Source: a virus
Direction: 5' to 3' (one strand)
DNA length: 40,635 nt
Virus record (IMG/VR): IMGVR_UViG_3300020000_000004
Span: 1 to 40,635 of that record
This document shows, piece by piece, positions 13,980 to 21,536 of the stretch. The stretch's first letter is position 1. Every line of letters starts with the position of its first letter. The notes under the pieces were generated by a model that was not told the DNA's origin, made no database searches, and saw only the letters and a list, made by a program, of their open reading frames with translations. A program made the translations under genes and the position numbers.

Positions 13980-15074
13980 ATGACAATAGGATCAAATACT
14001 AGTGGGCATCTTTTCGATACAACCTTTACCACTGATGGAATTTTATTTGCAGGTGCTTCCGGAGTTATTACCTCAACCGCAGCCGGAACCGCAGGACAAG
14101 TTTTAACTAGCAATGGGCCAGGAGTGGCTCCAACCTATCAAGCAACAGGAGCGCCCCCCGTGCAAGCTTTAGTCACAACATTTGATACTTCTACAACATG
14201 GTCAAAAAATGCCTTAACAGTTGCCGTAACTCTTATTATATATTCTGGTGGTGGCGGGGGTGGTTCTGGAAGACAAGCCACATCGACAACTTCAGGTGGT
14301 GGTGGTGGCGGAGGAGGAGGATCAACACGAGTTATTCATCGAATCCCAGCTTCATCTTTTACAAGCCCAGAAACTGTGACTATTGCAGCTGGCGGAACTG
14401 GCGGTGGAACACAAGCAGGTCAGAATACCAATGGAATTAATGGTGGTGTCGGGGGAACTTCTTCATTGGGTGGAATAGGTTCACTTGCACAGGGAAATGG
14501 TGGAGTTGGCGGAACGACAACATCAGCAGCTGGAGGAACATCTCTTACCACTAACTATGTCTATTCCTGGGGAAATGCTGTGGTACCTATAACCGCAACA
14601 GGTCTCGGTGGAGGAGCAGGAAACAATACAGCAGGAAACAATGCAAACGGTTTAGCAATAGGCTCCGTAGCCGTTGCTGGTATTCAATCAATAGGAAACT
14701 TTCCCAGTGGTGGTGGCGGTGGATCAGGAGCAGATTCAGTTACGCCCAGACAAGCTGGAAATGGTGGCACACTTCAAGATGGCCTGGGATCTGCAAATAA
14801 TATTGTTGTTGGTGGATCTGGTGGTATAGAAACCGGAACTATTAATGGAACTGTTGGAAATCCTGGTGTTAGCCAAGGCGGTTATATTTACGGTGGATCA
14901 GGCGCGGGTGGTGGCGGTGGGCAAAGCGTTGGTGTAGTAGCCGGAACTGGAAATACAGGTGGAGCAGCAGGAGGAGGCGGTGGTGGCGGGGGTGGTTCTA
15001 TTAATTTAACAACCTCAGGCGCTGGCGGTCATGGTGGAACTGGTCGAATAATCGTTATAGAATGGTTCTCATAG
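13980..15074 (+). CDS. Polyglycine-rich adhesin
   Basis: A 364-residue protein. A short N-terminal fibre-type domain (GSNTSGHLFDTTFTTDGILF) precedes a strand segment (VQALVTTFDTSTTWSKN). From about residue 90 it is extremely Gly-rich, with runs such as SGGGGGGSG, GGGGGGGGGS and AGGGGGGGGGSI. The end GTGRIIVIEWFS is a typical closing strand. Gly runs separated by variable loops recall the polyglycine-II sandwich of T-even gp38-type adhesins (phage S16). The Gly runs are spelled with mixed GGT/GGC/GGA codons. Receptor binding is inferred. Confidence 0.75.
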   Translation: MTIGSNTSGHLFDTTFTTDGILFAGASGVITSTAAGTAGQVLTSNGPGVAPTYQATGAPPVQALVTTFDTSTTWSKNALTVAVTLIIYSGGGGGGSGRQATSTTSGGGGGGGGGSTRVIHRIPASSFTSPETVTIAAGGTGGGTQAGQNTNGINGGVGGTSSLGGIGSLAQGNGGVGGTTTSAAGGTSLTTNYVYSWGNAVVPITATGLGGGAGNNTAGNNANGLAIGSVAVAGIQSIGNFPSGGGGGSGADSVTPRQAGNGGTLQDGLGSANNIVVGGSGGIETGTINGTVGNPGVSQGGYIYGGSGAGGGGGQSVGVVAGTGNTGGAAGGGGGGGGGSINLTTSGAGGHGGTGRIIVIEWFS

Positions 15075-15082
15075 GAGCAAAT

Positions 15083-15283
15083 ATGGATAGATGTGCAGTT
15101 GTAAATTCTGAGACTCATGAAGTGATGAATGTCATTATTATCGAGGGGGAATTAGAAGCCCACGCATGGCAGCCTCCCAAAGGACATTATACTATCAAAG
15201 ATCCTCATTGCGATATCGGAGATAAATATCATCCTACGACGAAAAAATTAATCAAAAATATAGTGATTGCAAAAGACCCTTAA
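15083..15283 (+). CDS. Small fibre-cluster protein, unknown function
   Basis: A 66-residue protein. The ATG at 15083 has AGGAG 6 bases upstream and starts 8 bases after the adhesin stop; an earlier start at 15062 would overlap it. The sequence starts MDRCAVVNSETHEVMNVIII and contains GHYTIKDPHCDIGDKYHP. This resembles short proteins often found after fibre genes, sometimes related to fibre-assembly factors. The role is inferred from position. Confidence 0.65.
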   Translation: MDRCAVVNSETHEVMNVIIIEGELEAHAWQPPKGHYTIKDPHCDIGDKYHPTTKKLIKNIVIAKDP

Positions 15284-15302
15284 AATGTTAGGCAAGTAAA
15301 TT

Positions 15303-17015
15303 ATGGCATATATTAACCGATCTACACTTACTTATCCTGCAACTAATGCCTTTCCTAACGGCATATGGGAAGATACTCGTGATCCAACAATTGCTGATTT
15401 TAGAAACTTCGCCATCGGTGTAATTTGGATTAATTTTGCTGCTGATAGAGCGTGGATCATGGTTGATAAAACTGTAACCACTGGCATTTGGATTTTAATG
15501 GCAACCACAGGCACTGGAATCCTGACAATGACAGGAGATACAGGCGGAGCTGTCGGCCCAGATGGTGCAAATAATATTAATCTGCTTGGCGGCCCATCTA
15601 TCGTTGTTTCAGGGGTTCCTGGAACTAATACACTCACAATCGACGTCTCTGCTGCGGTTCCACTTCAATTTGACGAAGATGTTGGATCTGCTGCACCTGC
15701 TCTTAACATTCTTAACATTGTTGGAGCTGGGGGTATAACAACTTCAGGAGCCTTAGATACAGTTACGATCACAGCTGGTGGAACATTAGCTAGCCATTTC
15801 ACTGAAGATTCTGGGACTGCCACACCAGTAGCTCATAATTTAAATATTCTTGGTGGTGTTGGTATCACAACATCTGGAGCAGGGTCGACAGTCACTATTG
15901 ATGCTTCTGGCGATGTTGCTACACTTTATACTGAAGATGCGGGGACTGCTGCCCCATCAGGGAATAATCTGAATATTGTTGGTTCTGCTGGAATTACGAC
16001 TTCAGGCGCCGGATCCACTGTTACAGTCACAGCAGGTGGAACAATACCAACTCAATTTACGGAAAATACTGGGACTGCAATTCCAGCTGGTAATGTTCTA
16101 AATGTTCTTGGATTTTCTGGCATTTCCACTACCGGCGCTGGAAATACTATCAGCATAACTCCTGGTTCAACATTAGCGACTCTTTATACTGAAGATGCAG
16201 GAACAGCTGCTCCATCTGGAAATAATTTAAACATCAAAGGATCTGGAGGCATTACAACTTCAGGCGCGGGATCAACTGTAACTGTAATAGCTGGTGGAAC
16301 TATACCAACAAGTTTTGTCGAAGATGCAGGAAGTGCCATACCTTCTGCTCATGTTTTAAATGTCATAGGTGGAACTGGTATCAGCACATCAGGCGCTGGA
16401 AATACGATCACGATCACGAATACTTCTACATCATCCACCACTTTTAATGAAGACGCAGGAAGTGCAACACCATTAGCTGGAGTTTTGAATGTTCTTGGTG
16501 GTTCAGGTATTTCGACGACCGGCGCTGGCAATACGATTACAGTTATAAATAATCTGAATACCGGCAAAGCAGGATTTTTAGCTTTTCTTTCAGCAACTGT
16601 TAATAATGTAACTGGCGATGCAACAGCTTACACCGTAATATTTGACACCGAAGTTTTTGATATTGCTGGGAATTATAATAATGCTACAGGAATTTTCACA
16701 TGTTCTGTTGCAGGTACATATATATTTTCAACTAGCATAAATTCATTTGGATATACAGCTGCTATGACAGATGGGTCAGTTAATTTGTTTATAAATGGCG
16801 TTATTTATAGAGGATTAGGAGGAAGTCCCTTTAGGCAGGCAGCCGGTGCAGCAGGAGATGGGGGTTTAAATTGGGACGCTGTTACAATTGTTCATCTATC
16901 AATAGGAGATACAGTATTGTCTCAAATTGTGATAGCTGGAGGAACAAAAACTGTAAATATTATTGGAGATCTTACTCAAAAGGTTACGAATTTTTCTGGG
17001 GCGTTGCTCTTCTAA
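15303..17015 (+). CDS. Tail fibre with seven 43-residue repeats and C1q-like head
   Basis: A 570-residue fibre. Its N-terminus (TRDPTIADFRNFAIGVIWIN) matches the anchor of the fibre at 9617. One shaft module (MTGDTGGAVGPDGANNINLL) is followed by seven repeats of exactly 43 residues (bases 15657-16559), each with EDAGTA, LNILG and GITTSGAGSTVT motifs. The last about 150 residues, with VFDIAGNYNNATGIFTCSVA then GTYIFS, show the C1q/TNF jelly-roll pattern. It is probably an alternative or second receptor-binding fibre. The ribosome binding site is weak, suggesting lower expression than the first fibre. Confidence 0.85.
   Translation: MAYINRSTLTYPATNAFPNGIWEDTRDPTIADFRNFAIGVIWINFAADRAWIMVDKTVTTGIWILMATTGTGILTMTGDTGGAVGPDGANNINLLGGPSIVVSGVPGTNTLTIDVSAAVPLQFDEDVGSAAPALNILNIVGAGGITTSGALDTVTITAGGTLASHFTEDSGTATPVAHNLNILGGVGITTSGAGSTVTIDASGDVATLYTEDAGTAAPSGNNLNIVGSAGITTSGAGSTVTVTAGGTIPTQFTENTGTAIPAGNVLNVLGFSGISTTGAGNTISITPGSTLATLYTEDAGTAAPSGNNLNIKGSGGITTSGAGSTVTVIAGGTIPTSFVEDAGSAIPSAHVLNVIGGTGISTSGAGNTITITNTSTSSTTFNEDAGSATPLAGVLNVLGGSGISTTGAGNTITVINNLNTGKAGFLAFLSATVNNVTGDATAYTVIFDTEVFDIAGNYNNATGIFTCSVAGTYIFSTSINSFGYTAAMTDGSVNLFINGVIYRGLGGSPFRQAAGAAGDGGLNWDAVTIVHLSIGDTVLSQIVIAGGTKTVNIIGDLTQKVTNFSGALLF
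15657..16559 (+). repeat. Seven 129-bp tandem repeats in the second fibre gene
   Basis: Seven contiguous units of exactly 43 codons without indels. Units 3 and 5 are nearly identical in protein (LATLYTEDAGTAAPSG), while units 1 and 7 are the most diverged. An invariant length argues for a defined structural unit in the shaft. Confidence 0.9.
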
Positions 17016-17016
17016 T

Positions 17017-17310
17017 TTAATTGTAATATAATTTATATTCATATAGACAATCCAGATCATCTTTAATCAATTGTTGTAATGCCTCTCTAGGATTTTCATC
17101 ATTTGTAAAAATTGTTAAGGCCGCTAAAAAATGAAGCCTGTCAATATTTGATATTTCTTCTTCTAAAAGAGTGGTGCACATTTTAATGGCTACTTCTTTT
17201 TCTCCATGGTTGAATAGTTCCCAGGCTATTTTGTAAACTGGCTCATTTCCAGTAGAAAGATCCCCAAAACAGCTAATGGTTATCAACAAGAATGCTATGA
17301 TTTTTTTCAT
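17017..17310 (-). CDS. Small secreted helical protein
   Basis: A 97-residue protein with a clear signal peptide (MKKIIAFLLITISCFG). The mature part is helical with a repeat-like pattern (AWELFNHGEKEVAIKMCTTL, REALQQLIKDDL) like a TPR/Sel1-type unit. A cysteine sits at the end of the signal, but the lipobox is poor. It is convergent with the last fibre, with the two stop codons 1 base apart. Possibly an envelope-acting accessory gene; function unknown. Confidence 0.65.
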   Translation of the reverse strand: MKKIIAFLLITISCFGDLSTGNEPVYKIAWELFNHGEKEVAIKMCTTLLEEEISNIDRLHFLAALTIFTNDENPREALQQLIKDDLDCLYEYKLYYN

Positions 17311-17420
17311 GAATTTGCCTTTTTGCCAAGAATATGTTAGATGAATATTTATGACCTACTTAAATTTGATAGCCATCGGGTTCATCATCTCATTCGTCAG
17401 TCATCTAATGTATTGGGTCT

Positions 17421-17735
17421 CTAAGAATTCTGAGTAGAATCCGAATCTTTCTTCTTCTCTCTGTATTTCCTAATGAAACCTAAAAGAATATTCCCAGTTT
17501 CATCTCTTCCAACATCAATCGAAATCCTAGGTGCTATCTGCTTATGAATCTCTATGAGAAATTCAATGGCCAGCGATCTTGATACTTCGTCAGACATTTC
17601 GGGAGCAAATGTTTTACACCACAAAGCCCAAATGAAGATGCTATTCTCGATCTTCTCATAGCAGAACTCAAGCATATCCGCTTCGTCTTCGAAACACGTA
17701 TGTGAAAATTCTTCAAGATCGGAGTTTTCGGACAT
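17421..17735 (-). CDS. Hypothetical helical protein downstream of the replication gene
   Basis: A 104-residue protein. The ATG at 17735 with AAGAGG 5 bases upstream is preferred over a GTG at 17765 that overlaps the previous stop. It has an acidic N-terminus (ENSDLEEFSHTCFEDEADML), an aromatic centre (SIFIWALWCKTFAP) and a basic C-terminal tail (RKYREKKKDSDS). Its place just after the replication-type gene would suit a loader or partner protein; this is a guess. Confidence 0.65.
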   Translation of the reverse strand: MSENSDLEEFSHTCFEDEADMLEFCYEKIENSIFIWALWCKTFAPEMSDEVSRSLAIEFLIEIHKQIAPRISIDVGRDETGNILLGFIRKYREKKKDSDSTQNS

Positions 17736-17761
17736 TCTGGCCTCTTGTACATTTGCATACC

Positions 17762-18433
17762 TCACAGGGTTCTTTTTTTATATATGATATTTTTTAATGT
17801 CCCAAGAAAATAACCAGTCGGATTTCTAACTCCTCCATGATGTTGTCGATAGTGGCAAGCTTCAATGCTTGTATAGATTTCATAATCTGTAGCTTTCTCT
17901 GTTGCCCAGATTTTGACTGCCTTATCGATCTTGATTTCTTTCAATAAATAATGAACGGACGCTTCTTGTTCTTTAAATTCTTTACTAAAGGAATAGTCCT
18001 TACTAAGAGGGGTGAACTTTTGAGGGGTGGGGGGGTGAACTTTTTCTTCATTTTGCATAGACAAAATAATGGATTCGGTCTTTTTCTTGGGTGAGTTCAA
18101 AAAGCCATGGATTTCTAACCAGTCCATGCTCATTTTAAAAGATTTATTTAATACATATTGATTAGTTGTATTTCCACCTCTTTTGTTATAACGTGGGCTT
18201 ACAGTTAAATAAAATTCTTTAATGTTTTTATTTTTTAATTTAGCGAAGAATTTCTGAACAGCCCTTATCGAAAGACCAGAAAAAAGAGCAATTTTTTCCA
18301 TTTTTGGAAAAGCTTTATCCGGATATCGATTCTGATACCAACGCAGATATTGAAAGATCTTTCGTTGTCCTGTCGTGAGTTGAAGGTAAAAGAGGGCGTA
18401 AGCTGAGAGAGGAAGGTCTAAATTCAAGTTCAT
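17762..18433 (-). CDS. Winged-helix replication-type protein
   Basis: A 223-residue protein. The N-terminal region (TGQRKIFQYLRWYQNRYPDK, FPKMEKIALFSGLSIRAVQK) is a helix-turn-helix of the kind found in phage replication initiators and primosome proteins. The middle is a lysine- and proline-rich linker (KVHPPTPQKFTPLSKDYSF). The C-terminus (GVRNPTGYFLGTLKN) is typical of such Rep/DnaD-like proteins. The ribosome binding site GGAG is buried in a hairpin (18438-18458), so translation may be controlled. Origin recognition is inferred. Confidence 0.7.
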   Translation of the reverse strand: MNLNLDLPLSAYALFYLQLTTGQRKIFQYLRWYQNRYPDKAFPKMEKIALFSGLSIRAVQKFFAKLKNKNIKEFYLTVSPRYNKRGGNTTNQYVLNKSFKMSMDWLEIHGFLNSPKKKTESIILSMQNEEKVHPPTPQKFTPLSKDYSFSKEFKEQEASVHYLLKEIKIDKAVKIWATEKATDYEIYTSIEACHYRQHHGGVRNPTGYFLGTLKNIIYKKRTL

Positions 18434-18437
18434 TTGA

Positions 18438-18458
18438 TCTCCATTTTTATAATGGAGA
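18438..18458 (-). promoter_or_regulatory. Hairpin sequestering the ribosome binding site of the replication gene
   Basis: A perfect 8-bp stem (TCTCCATT at 18438-18445, AATGGAGA at 18451-18458) has a 5-base loop. On the minus-strand transcript its 3' arm contains the GGAG ribosome binding site, 4 bases before the ATG at 18433. Folding would hide the site. Confidence 0.6.
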
Positions 18459-18482
18459 CCCCGCTTGGTAACTTTTTCTTTG

Positions 18483-18508
18483 AAGATATTTCGCTTTTCG
18501 AATATCTT
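18483..18508. other. Palindrome in the replication gene leader
   Basis: AAGATATT (18483-18490) and AATATCTT (18501-18508) pair over a short inner CG/CG step with a one-base bulge. The region 18459-18553 otherwise holds no gene. It could be a protein-binding palindrome, part of an origin, or part of a structured leader or antisense RNA. Confidence 0.4.
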
Positions 18509-18553
18509 GAAGTTATCTAAGATAGAGACATTCTTACGTATCTCATATCAAAT

Positions 18554-18577
18554 GGGGGCCTTGCGGGGCCTCCTTTT
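18554..18577 (+). terminator. Plus-strand terminator with no gene before it
   Basis: GGGGGCC (18554-18560) pairs with GGCCTCC (18567-18573) with one G-T pair, and is followed by TTTT. No plus-strand gene lies to its left, which makes a short antisense RNA over the replication gene leader possible. It also protects against leftward read-through interference. Confidence 0.6.
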
Positions 18578-18648
18578 GTGTTTCTAGAGTCCATCCTAAT
18601 CAACATATCTAAAACTTGTCTATCACTGTTTTCAACTGAACATTTCAC

Positions 18649-18677
18649 TTGATCAATTAAAAATTTCTTCCTAAGAT
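18649..18677 (+). promoter_or_regulatory. Promoter candidate for 18707-19560
   Basis: TTGATC (18649-18654), 17-base spacer, TAAGAT (18672-18677). The ATG follows 30 bases later with an AGGAG site between. Confidence 0.5.
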
Positions 18678-18706
18678 ATTAAGTGCTAATAAAAAGGAGA
18701 GCCCTT

Positions 18707-19123
18707 ATGCAAGATAATCTTGAATCCCATCTTGAAACCAAAATTAAAACATACAACGAAAAATCTTTCCAACACGCACAGAATTGGAAGAAAATTCGTG
18801 CTCTAGTCAACTATTCCAAGACAATCGATGGATTTAAGGAATGGGAAGCCCTAGAATTCATTATCAGGTACTTTGAGAAGGATTACCTTGATGAACCACA
18901 AGAATCGTTTCTAAACTATGTTCTATCAAAATATGGGATTGACTACGATAAGTGGTGCTATCGGACTTATTGGGTCAAAAAACAGTTCAAGAAGGCAGAA
19001 AATGAAGCTCAGATGGAATTTTTCTTCCCAGATCTAGAGCAAGCGCAACTTGAAGCTAGATTGAAAATGCCACTTTTTTCTAAACTTGTCCCCTTCAAAC
19101 TTTATCAAATCGAGGCCATTTGA
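18707..19123 (+). CDS. Hypothetical protein, early region
   Basis: A 138-residue protein. The ATG at 18707 has AGGAG 7 bases upstream; an in-frame GTG at 18683 lies before that site. The sequence is helical, charged and aromatic (QNWKKIRALVNYSKTIDGFK, FIIRYFEKDYLDEPQESFL, YDKWCYRTYWVKKQFKKAEN). It has no known motif. It is followed after 62 bases by a membrane protein gene; both run towards the convergent recombination operon. Confidence 0.7.
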   Translation: MQDNLESHLETKIKTYNEKSFQHAQNWKKIRALVNYSKTIDGFKEWEALEFIIRYFEKDYLDEPQESFLNYVLSKYGIDYDKWCYRTYWVKKQFKKAENEAQMEFFFPDLEQAQLEARLKMPLFSKLVPFKLYQIEAI

Positions 19124-19185
19124 CAAGGGAAGAATTGGGGTTATATCACTTAGATGGCCTTGATATTATACAACCCGAGGACTTT

Positions 19186-19560
19186 ATGTTGATTTTACTC
19201 ATAGCAATAGGGATATTCGTTTTAATTCAAATCGTCAATGGGATCATGAACATTTTAACAGCTAGACAATTTAAGAAAATGGCTAGGCGTGAGCAGGAAA
19301 TTAGAGACGATGATGCGAGATTAATGTCTGAGCAATGGGAAGAGGTTATTAGAAAATTCAGTGATATCGTTGAGATGAACATTGAAACGAATGAGAAACT
19401 GGACTATCTGGAGAGTTATTTTGATGATCTTAGAGAGGCTTCGGAAGTTATTGATCAGGCTCAAAAAATAAAGACTCGCAAAAGAGGACCTTATGCGCCT
19501 AGAAAGCCAAAAGTGATTGAACATAAGATGGATATTCAAGAAAAAAACCCCACCAGATAA
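19186..19560 (+). CDS. Membrane-anchored coiled-coil protein
   Basis: A 124-residue protein starting at 19186 with GAGG 5 bases upstream; a longer in-frame start (TTG, 19120) has no site. One N-terminal transmembrane helix (MLILLIAIGIFVLIQIVNGI) is followed by an acidic coiled coil (ARREQEIRDDDARLMSEQWE, NIETNEKLDYLESYFDDL) and a basic tail (KTRKRGPYAPRKPKV). The topology suggests a cytoplasmic domain tethered to the inner membrane. Its last codons are made of the stem of a minus-strand terminator. Confidence 0.7.
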   Translation: MLILLIAIGIFVLIQIVNGIMNILTARQFKKMARREQEIRDDDARLMSEQWEEVIRKFSDIVEMNIETNEKLDYLESYFDDLREASEVIDQAQKIKTRKRGPYAPRKPKVIEHKMDIQEKNPTR

Positions 19561-19569
19561 CCGATGGGG
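19541..19569 (-). terminator. Terminator of the recombination operon
   Basis: On the minus strand CCCCATC (19569-19563) pairs with GGTGGGG (19554-19548), followed by seven T residues (19547-19541). It lies 34 bases after the exonuclease stop. It overlaps the last codons and stop of the convergent membrane protein gene. Confidence 0.75.
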
Positions 19570-19602
19570 CCCAAGAAGGATCGATATGAAAAAAGAAGTT
19601 TT

Positions 19603-20457
19603 TTAGGCTCCATCTTCATTAATAACAGTGATGCGCCATTTTTCGCAAGGTGGCTTACGATATGGCTCTAGGTTCACTCCGATGAGTTCCGGAACAAGCT
19701 TCATGTCAACTTGCCCTTTGCTGAAAGATTTAGTCATCTTACCTTTAGTGCAGATCGCGTTCTTATTTTTTGCCAGTGCAATCAATTTCTCACGAATCAC
19801 TTGTTCGCAGTCCTTCAAAATATCCAACTCATGTTTCACATCTTTATATTCAAGCATCAGATCAATAAACTCCTTGTCTTCGATAACAACGTAGTCTTTA
19901 TCAGTCAGCGGAGGAGGCTCTTTACTCATAAGATACTCATAAAACTTCTCATTTTCTTCTCGTATCTCTTTTATCAGATCTTGATCTGGGAACACTTCAA
20001 CATAGGCATCTTTCTCTCCATCAGATACCACGTAATAGCATTTTGCTGCCCCTGTCGTATCCAAAGCATGTTGAATCTGGATGTTGTAGTAATCTGGAAG
20101 ATCACCTTGTTTAGCCCTTTCAAACACTTCTCTATTGGCATGTTTGATCTCTAGAATGGATGTACCATCAAAAGAGATCCCATCTAAGCTAGCCATTTGC
20201 CAAGCGTTCTTCTGACTAACTACAACTTTAGGCATCATCATGATTCCCATTTTCTCTTGGAATCTTTGTCTGGCTGATTCTTCTAAAGCAACACCTCTAG
20301 CCATAGCAGGAGTTTGTTCTTGTGTAGCTCCCGTGACCTTTTCAAACCATAATTCATAGGCCGTTTTCCAGGGGCTCGCTCCCATAATTATTGGCGCGTC
20401 ACTTGATCCGATACGCGTTCTTCTTAAGTCATGCCATTCTTGCGATCCTTGTTCCAT
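19603..20457 (-). CDS. YqaJ/lambda-type recombination exonuclease
   Basis: A 284-residue protein of the YqaJ viral recombinase family. It degrades one strand of double-stranded DNA from ends to make 3' overhangs for the annealing protein. Family features are clear: the N-terminal GSQEWHDLRRTRIGSSDAPI, then MGASPWKTAYELW; RGVALEESARQRF; SLDG with the metal-binding Asp; LEIKHA with the Glu-x-Lys pair; and YYNIQIQHAL with the conserved Gln. The C-terminal part is an extra helical domain ending near KWRITVINEDGA. Its start overlaps the stop of the Bet gene (TAATG), so the two are coupled and share a terminator. Confidence 0.93.
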   Translation of the reverse strand: MEQGSQEWHDLRRTRIGSSDAPIIMGASPWKTAYELWFEKVTGATQEQTPAMARGVALEESARQRFQEKMGIMMMPKVVVSQKNAWQMASLDGISFDGTSILEIKHANREVFERAKQGDLPDYYNIQIQHALDTTGAAKCYYVVSDGEKDAYVEVFPDQDLIKEIREENEKFYEYLMSKEPPPLTDKDYVVIEDKEFIDLMLEYKDVKHELDILKDCEQVIREKLIALAKNKNAICTKGKMTKSFSKGQVDMKLVPELIGVNLEPYRKPPCEKWRITVINEDGA

Positions 20458-21203
20458 TATTTTGCCTCCAGCGTAGCGAGTTGCTTGTTGATAGATTTCA
20501 AAACGGCCTCATATTTAGCAACAGGAAGTTGGGAAAATCCTTTCACCTGTGCCCAATCCAGTAATTTTTCTATGTAATCAATATCTAGAGGCTCTAAGAG
20601 TCTGCTTATTTCGTCACATTGGTCCTGTGAAATAACTTCAGATTTTGGTTTTTCTTCAACATGAGCTTGCGCCATCTCTTCTTGAGTATATAGACCGCTA
20701 AGTTCTGCTGGAAATGCCTTGCGTAGGGCTAAACTTTCAGCGCATTTAGCAAGCATCACATGAGGCATTCTGTCCCAAAATTGGGTTGGTTTCCCATCTT
20801 TAGTGAGCTGAACATATTCTTCATAAAAAGCAGTGACAGCCACTTCATGCCATGTTCCATCTTGAGTGCATTTCTTAACGTAAGCAGTCGCAGAGATCAC
20901 TTCATTTTTATCATTATAAGCATAGTCAGCCTGTTTGCCTGGTGCATAGCGACCTGTTCTTTCAGCGATCAATCTAAATCCATCAATAGATGTTTGAAAG
21001 CTGAATACGTTCTTCCCAAGCTTTGAATCCCATCTTGGAACTGGATAAATCTGCTTCATCTCTGGACTTAATCCAGTACGCTTGCATACATTAGCGAATA
21101 AGGTCAGCTCATCTGGAGTCGCGCCTTTCATATAGGTATTCGTCCAGGTAGCTAATTGTCTTGCAAAATCGTCACTCTCTTCATAGTGTTGTAATGATGT
21201 CAT
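20457..21203 (-). CDS. bet: Bet/RecT single-strand annealing protein
   Basis: A 248-residue protein of the Bet/RecT annealing family, which coats and anneals single-stranded DNA produced by the exonuclease. The ATG at 21203 has an AGGAG site 7 bases upstream and is preferred to 21257. Typical motifs are PDELTLFANVCKRTGLSPEM, IDGFRLIAERTGRYAPGKQ, TWHEVAVTAFYEEYV, and MLAKCAESLALRKAFPAELS with GLYTQEEM. The C-terminal tail (SQDQCDEISRLLEPLDIDYI) is the usual variable partner-binding region. The gene overlaps both neighbours, forming a three-gene minus-strand operon. Confidence 0.92.
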   Translation of the reverse strand: MTSLQHYEESDDFARQLATWTNTYMKGATPDELTLFANVCKRTGLSPEMKQIYPVPRWDSKLGKNVFSFQTSIDGFRLIAERTGRYAPGKQADYAYNDKNEVISATAYVKKCTQDGTWHEVAVTAFYEEYVQLTKDGKPTQFWDRMPHVMLAKCAESLALRKAFPAELSGLYTQEEMAQAHVEEKPKSEVISQDQCDEISRLLEPLDIDYIEKLLDWAQVKGFSQLPVAKYEAVLKSINKQLATLEAK

Positions 21204-21429
21204 AATCTCTCTCCTCTTCTTGTTTACGAGCGTTAAAGTATGCGTCCTCGCCGTCATCTATTTCCTCTCCTGTTTCATCAATCCACTCTTCGTATTCCCA
21301 ACCGTAAGCATTCATAAGCACATCCTTGTTTTGTAATAACACGGCTGCCAATAAATTCAAATTTTGTGTTGATTCGAAACTTCTGCTATCGAGAAATTCC
21401 CAAAGATTGATATCTTGTTGTGCAGACAT
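21181..21429 (-). CDS. Small acidic protein leading the recombination operon
   Basis: An 82-residue acidic protein with a GAGGT site 4 bases before its ATG. It contains a helical stretch (NLNLLAAVLLQNKDVLMNAY) and a strongly acidic region (WIDETGEEIDDGEDAY). It overlaps the Bet start by 23 bases. By position it may modulate the recombinase or host nucleases (a Gam-like role in place, not in sequence). Unknown family. Confidence 0.7.
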   Translation of the reverse strand: MSAQQDINLWEFLDSRSFESTQNLNLLAAVLLQNKDVLMNAYGWEYEEWIDETGEEIDDGEDAYFNARKQEEERDYDIITTL

Positions 21430-21467
21430 GTGTACCTCACTTGTTCGGTAGTTTCAGATTGCTACCT

Positions 21468-21497
21468 GCCCCCTATTCATGTAGGGGGCTTTTTTTT
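21468..21497 (+). terminator. Strong plus-strand terminator upstream of the early switch
   Basis: A perfect 8-bp stem GCCCCCTA (21468-21475) / TAGGGGGC (21482-21489) with a 6-base loop is followed by eight T residues. It faces rightward, so it stops transcripts antisense to the recombination operon from reaching the right operon. On the minus transcript the same hairpin lies in the leader of the recombination operon. Confidence 0.85.
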
Positions 21498-21506
21498 ACG
21501 ATTTTG

Positions 21507-21536
21507 AGTTTACGATATTGTCAGATTAATCGTCAA
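21507..21536 (-). promoter_or_regulatory. Leftward promoter of the recombination operon
   Basis: On the minus strand: TTGACG (21536-21531), 18-base spacer, TAAACT (21512-21507). It overlaps the rightward promoter at 21518-21546 almost completely, so the two probably compete. Confidence 0.55.

Noticed and set aside
10103-16559. Regular tandem repeats as a CRISPR array
   Set aside because: Repeats are 231 or 129 bp, in-frame, contiguous and protein coding, with no spacers and no cas genes.
9739-17015. Diversity-generating retroelement acting on the fibres
   Set aside because: No reverse transcriptase gene and no template/variable repeat pair with A-specific differences was seen.
19603-21257. 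Lambda Gam homologue in the first position of the recombination operon
   Set aside because: The 82-residue protein sits in the right place, but its acidic sequence has no Gam features I can recognise; left as unknown.
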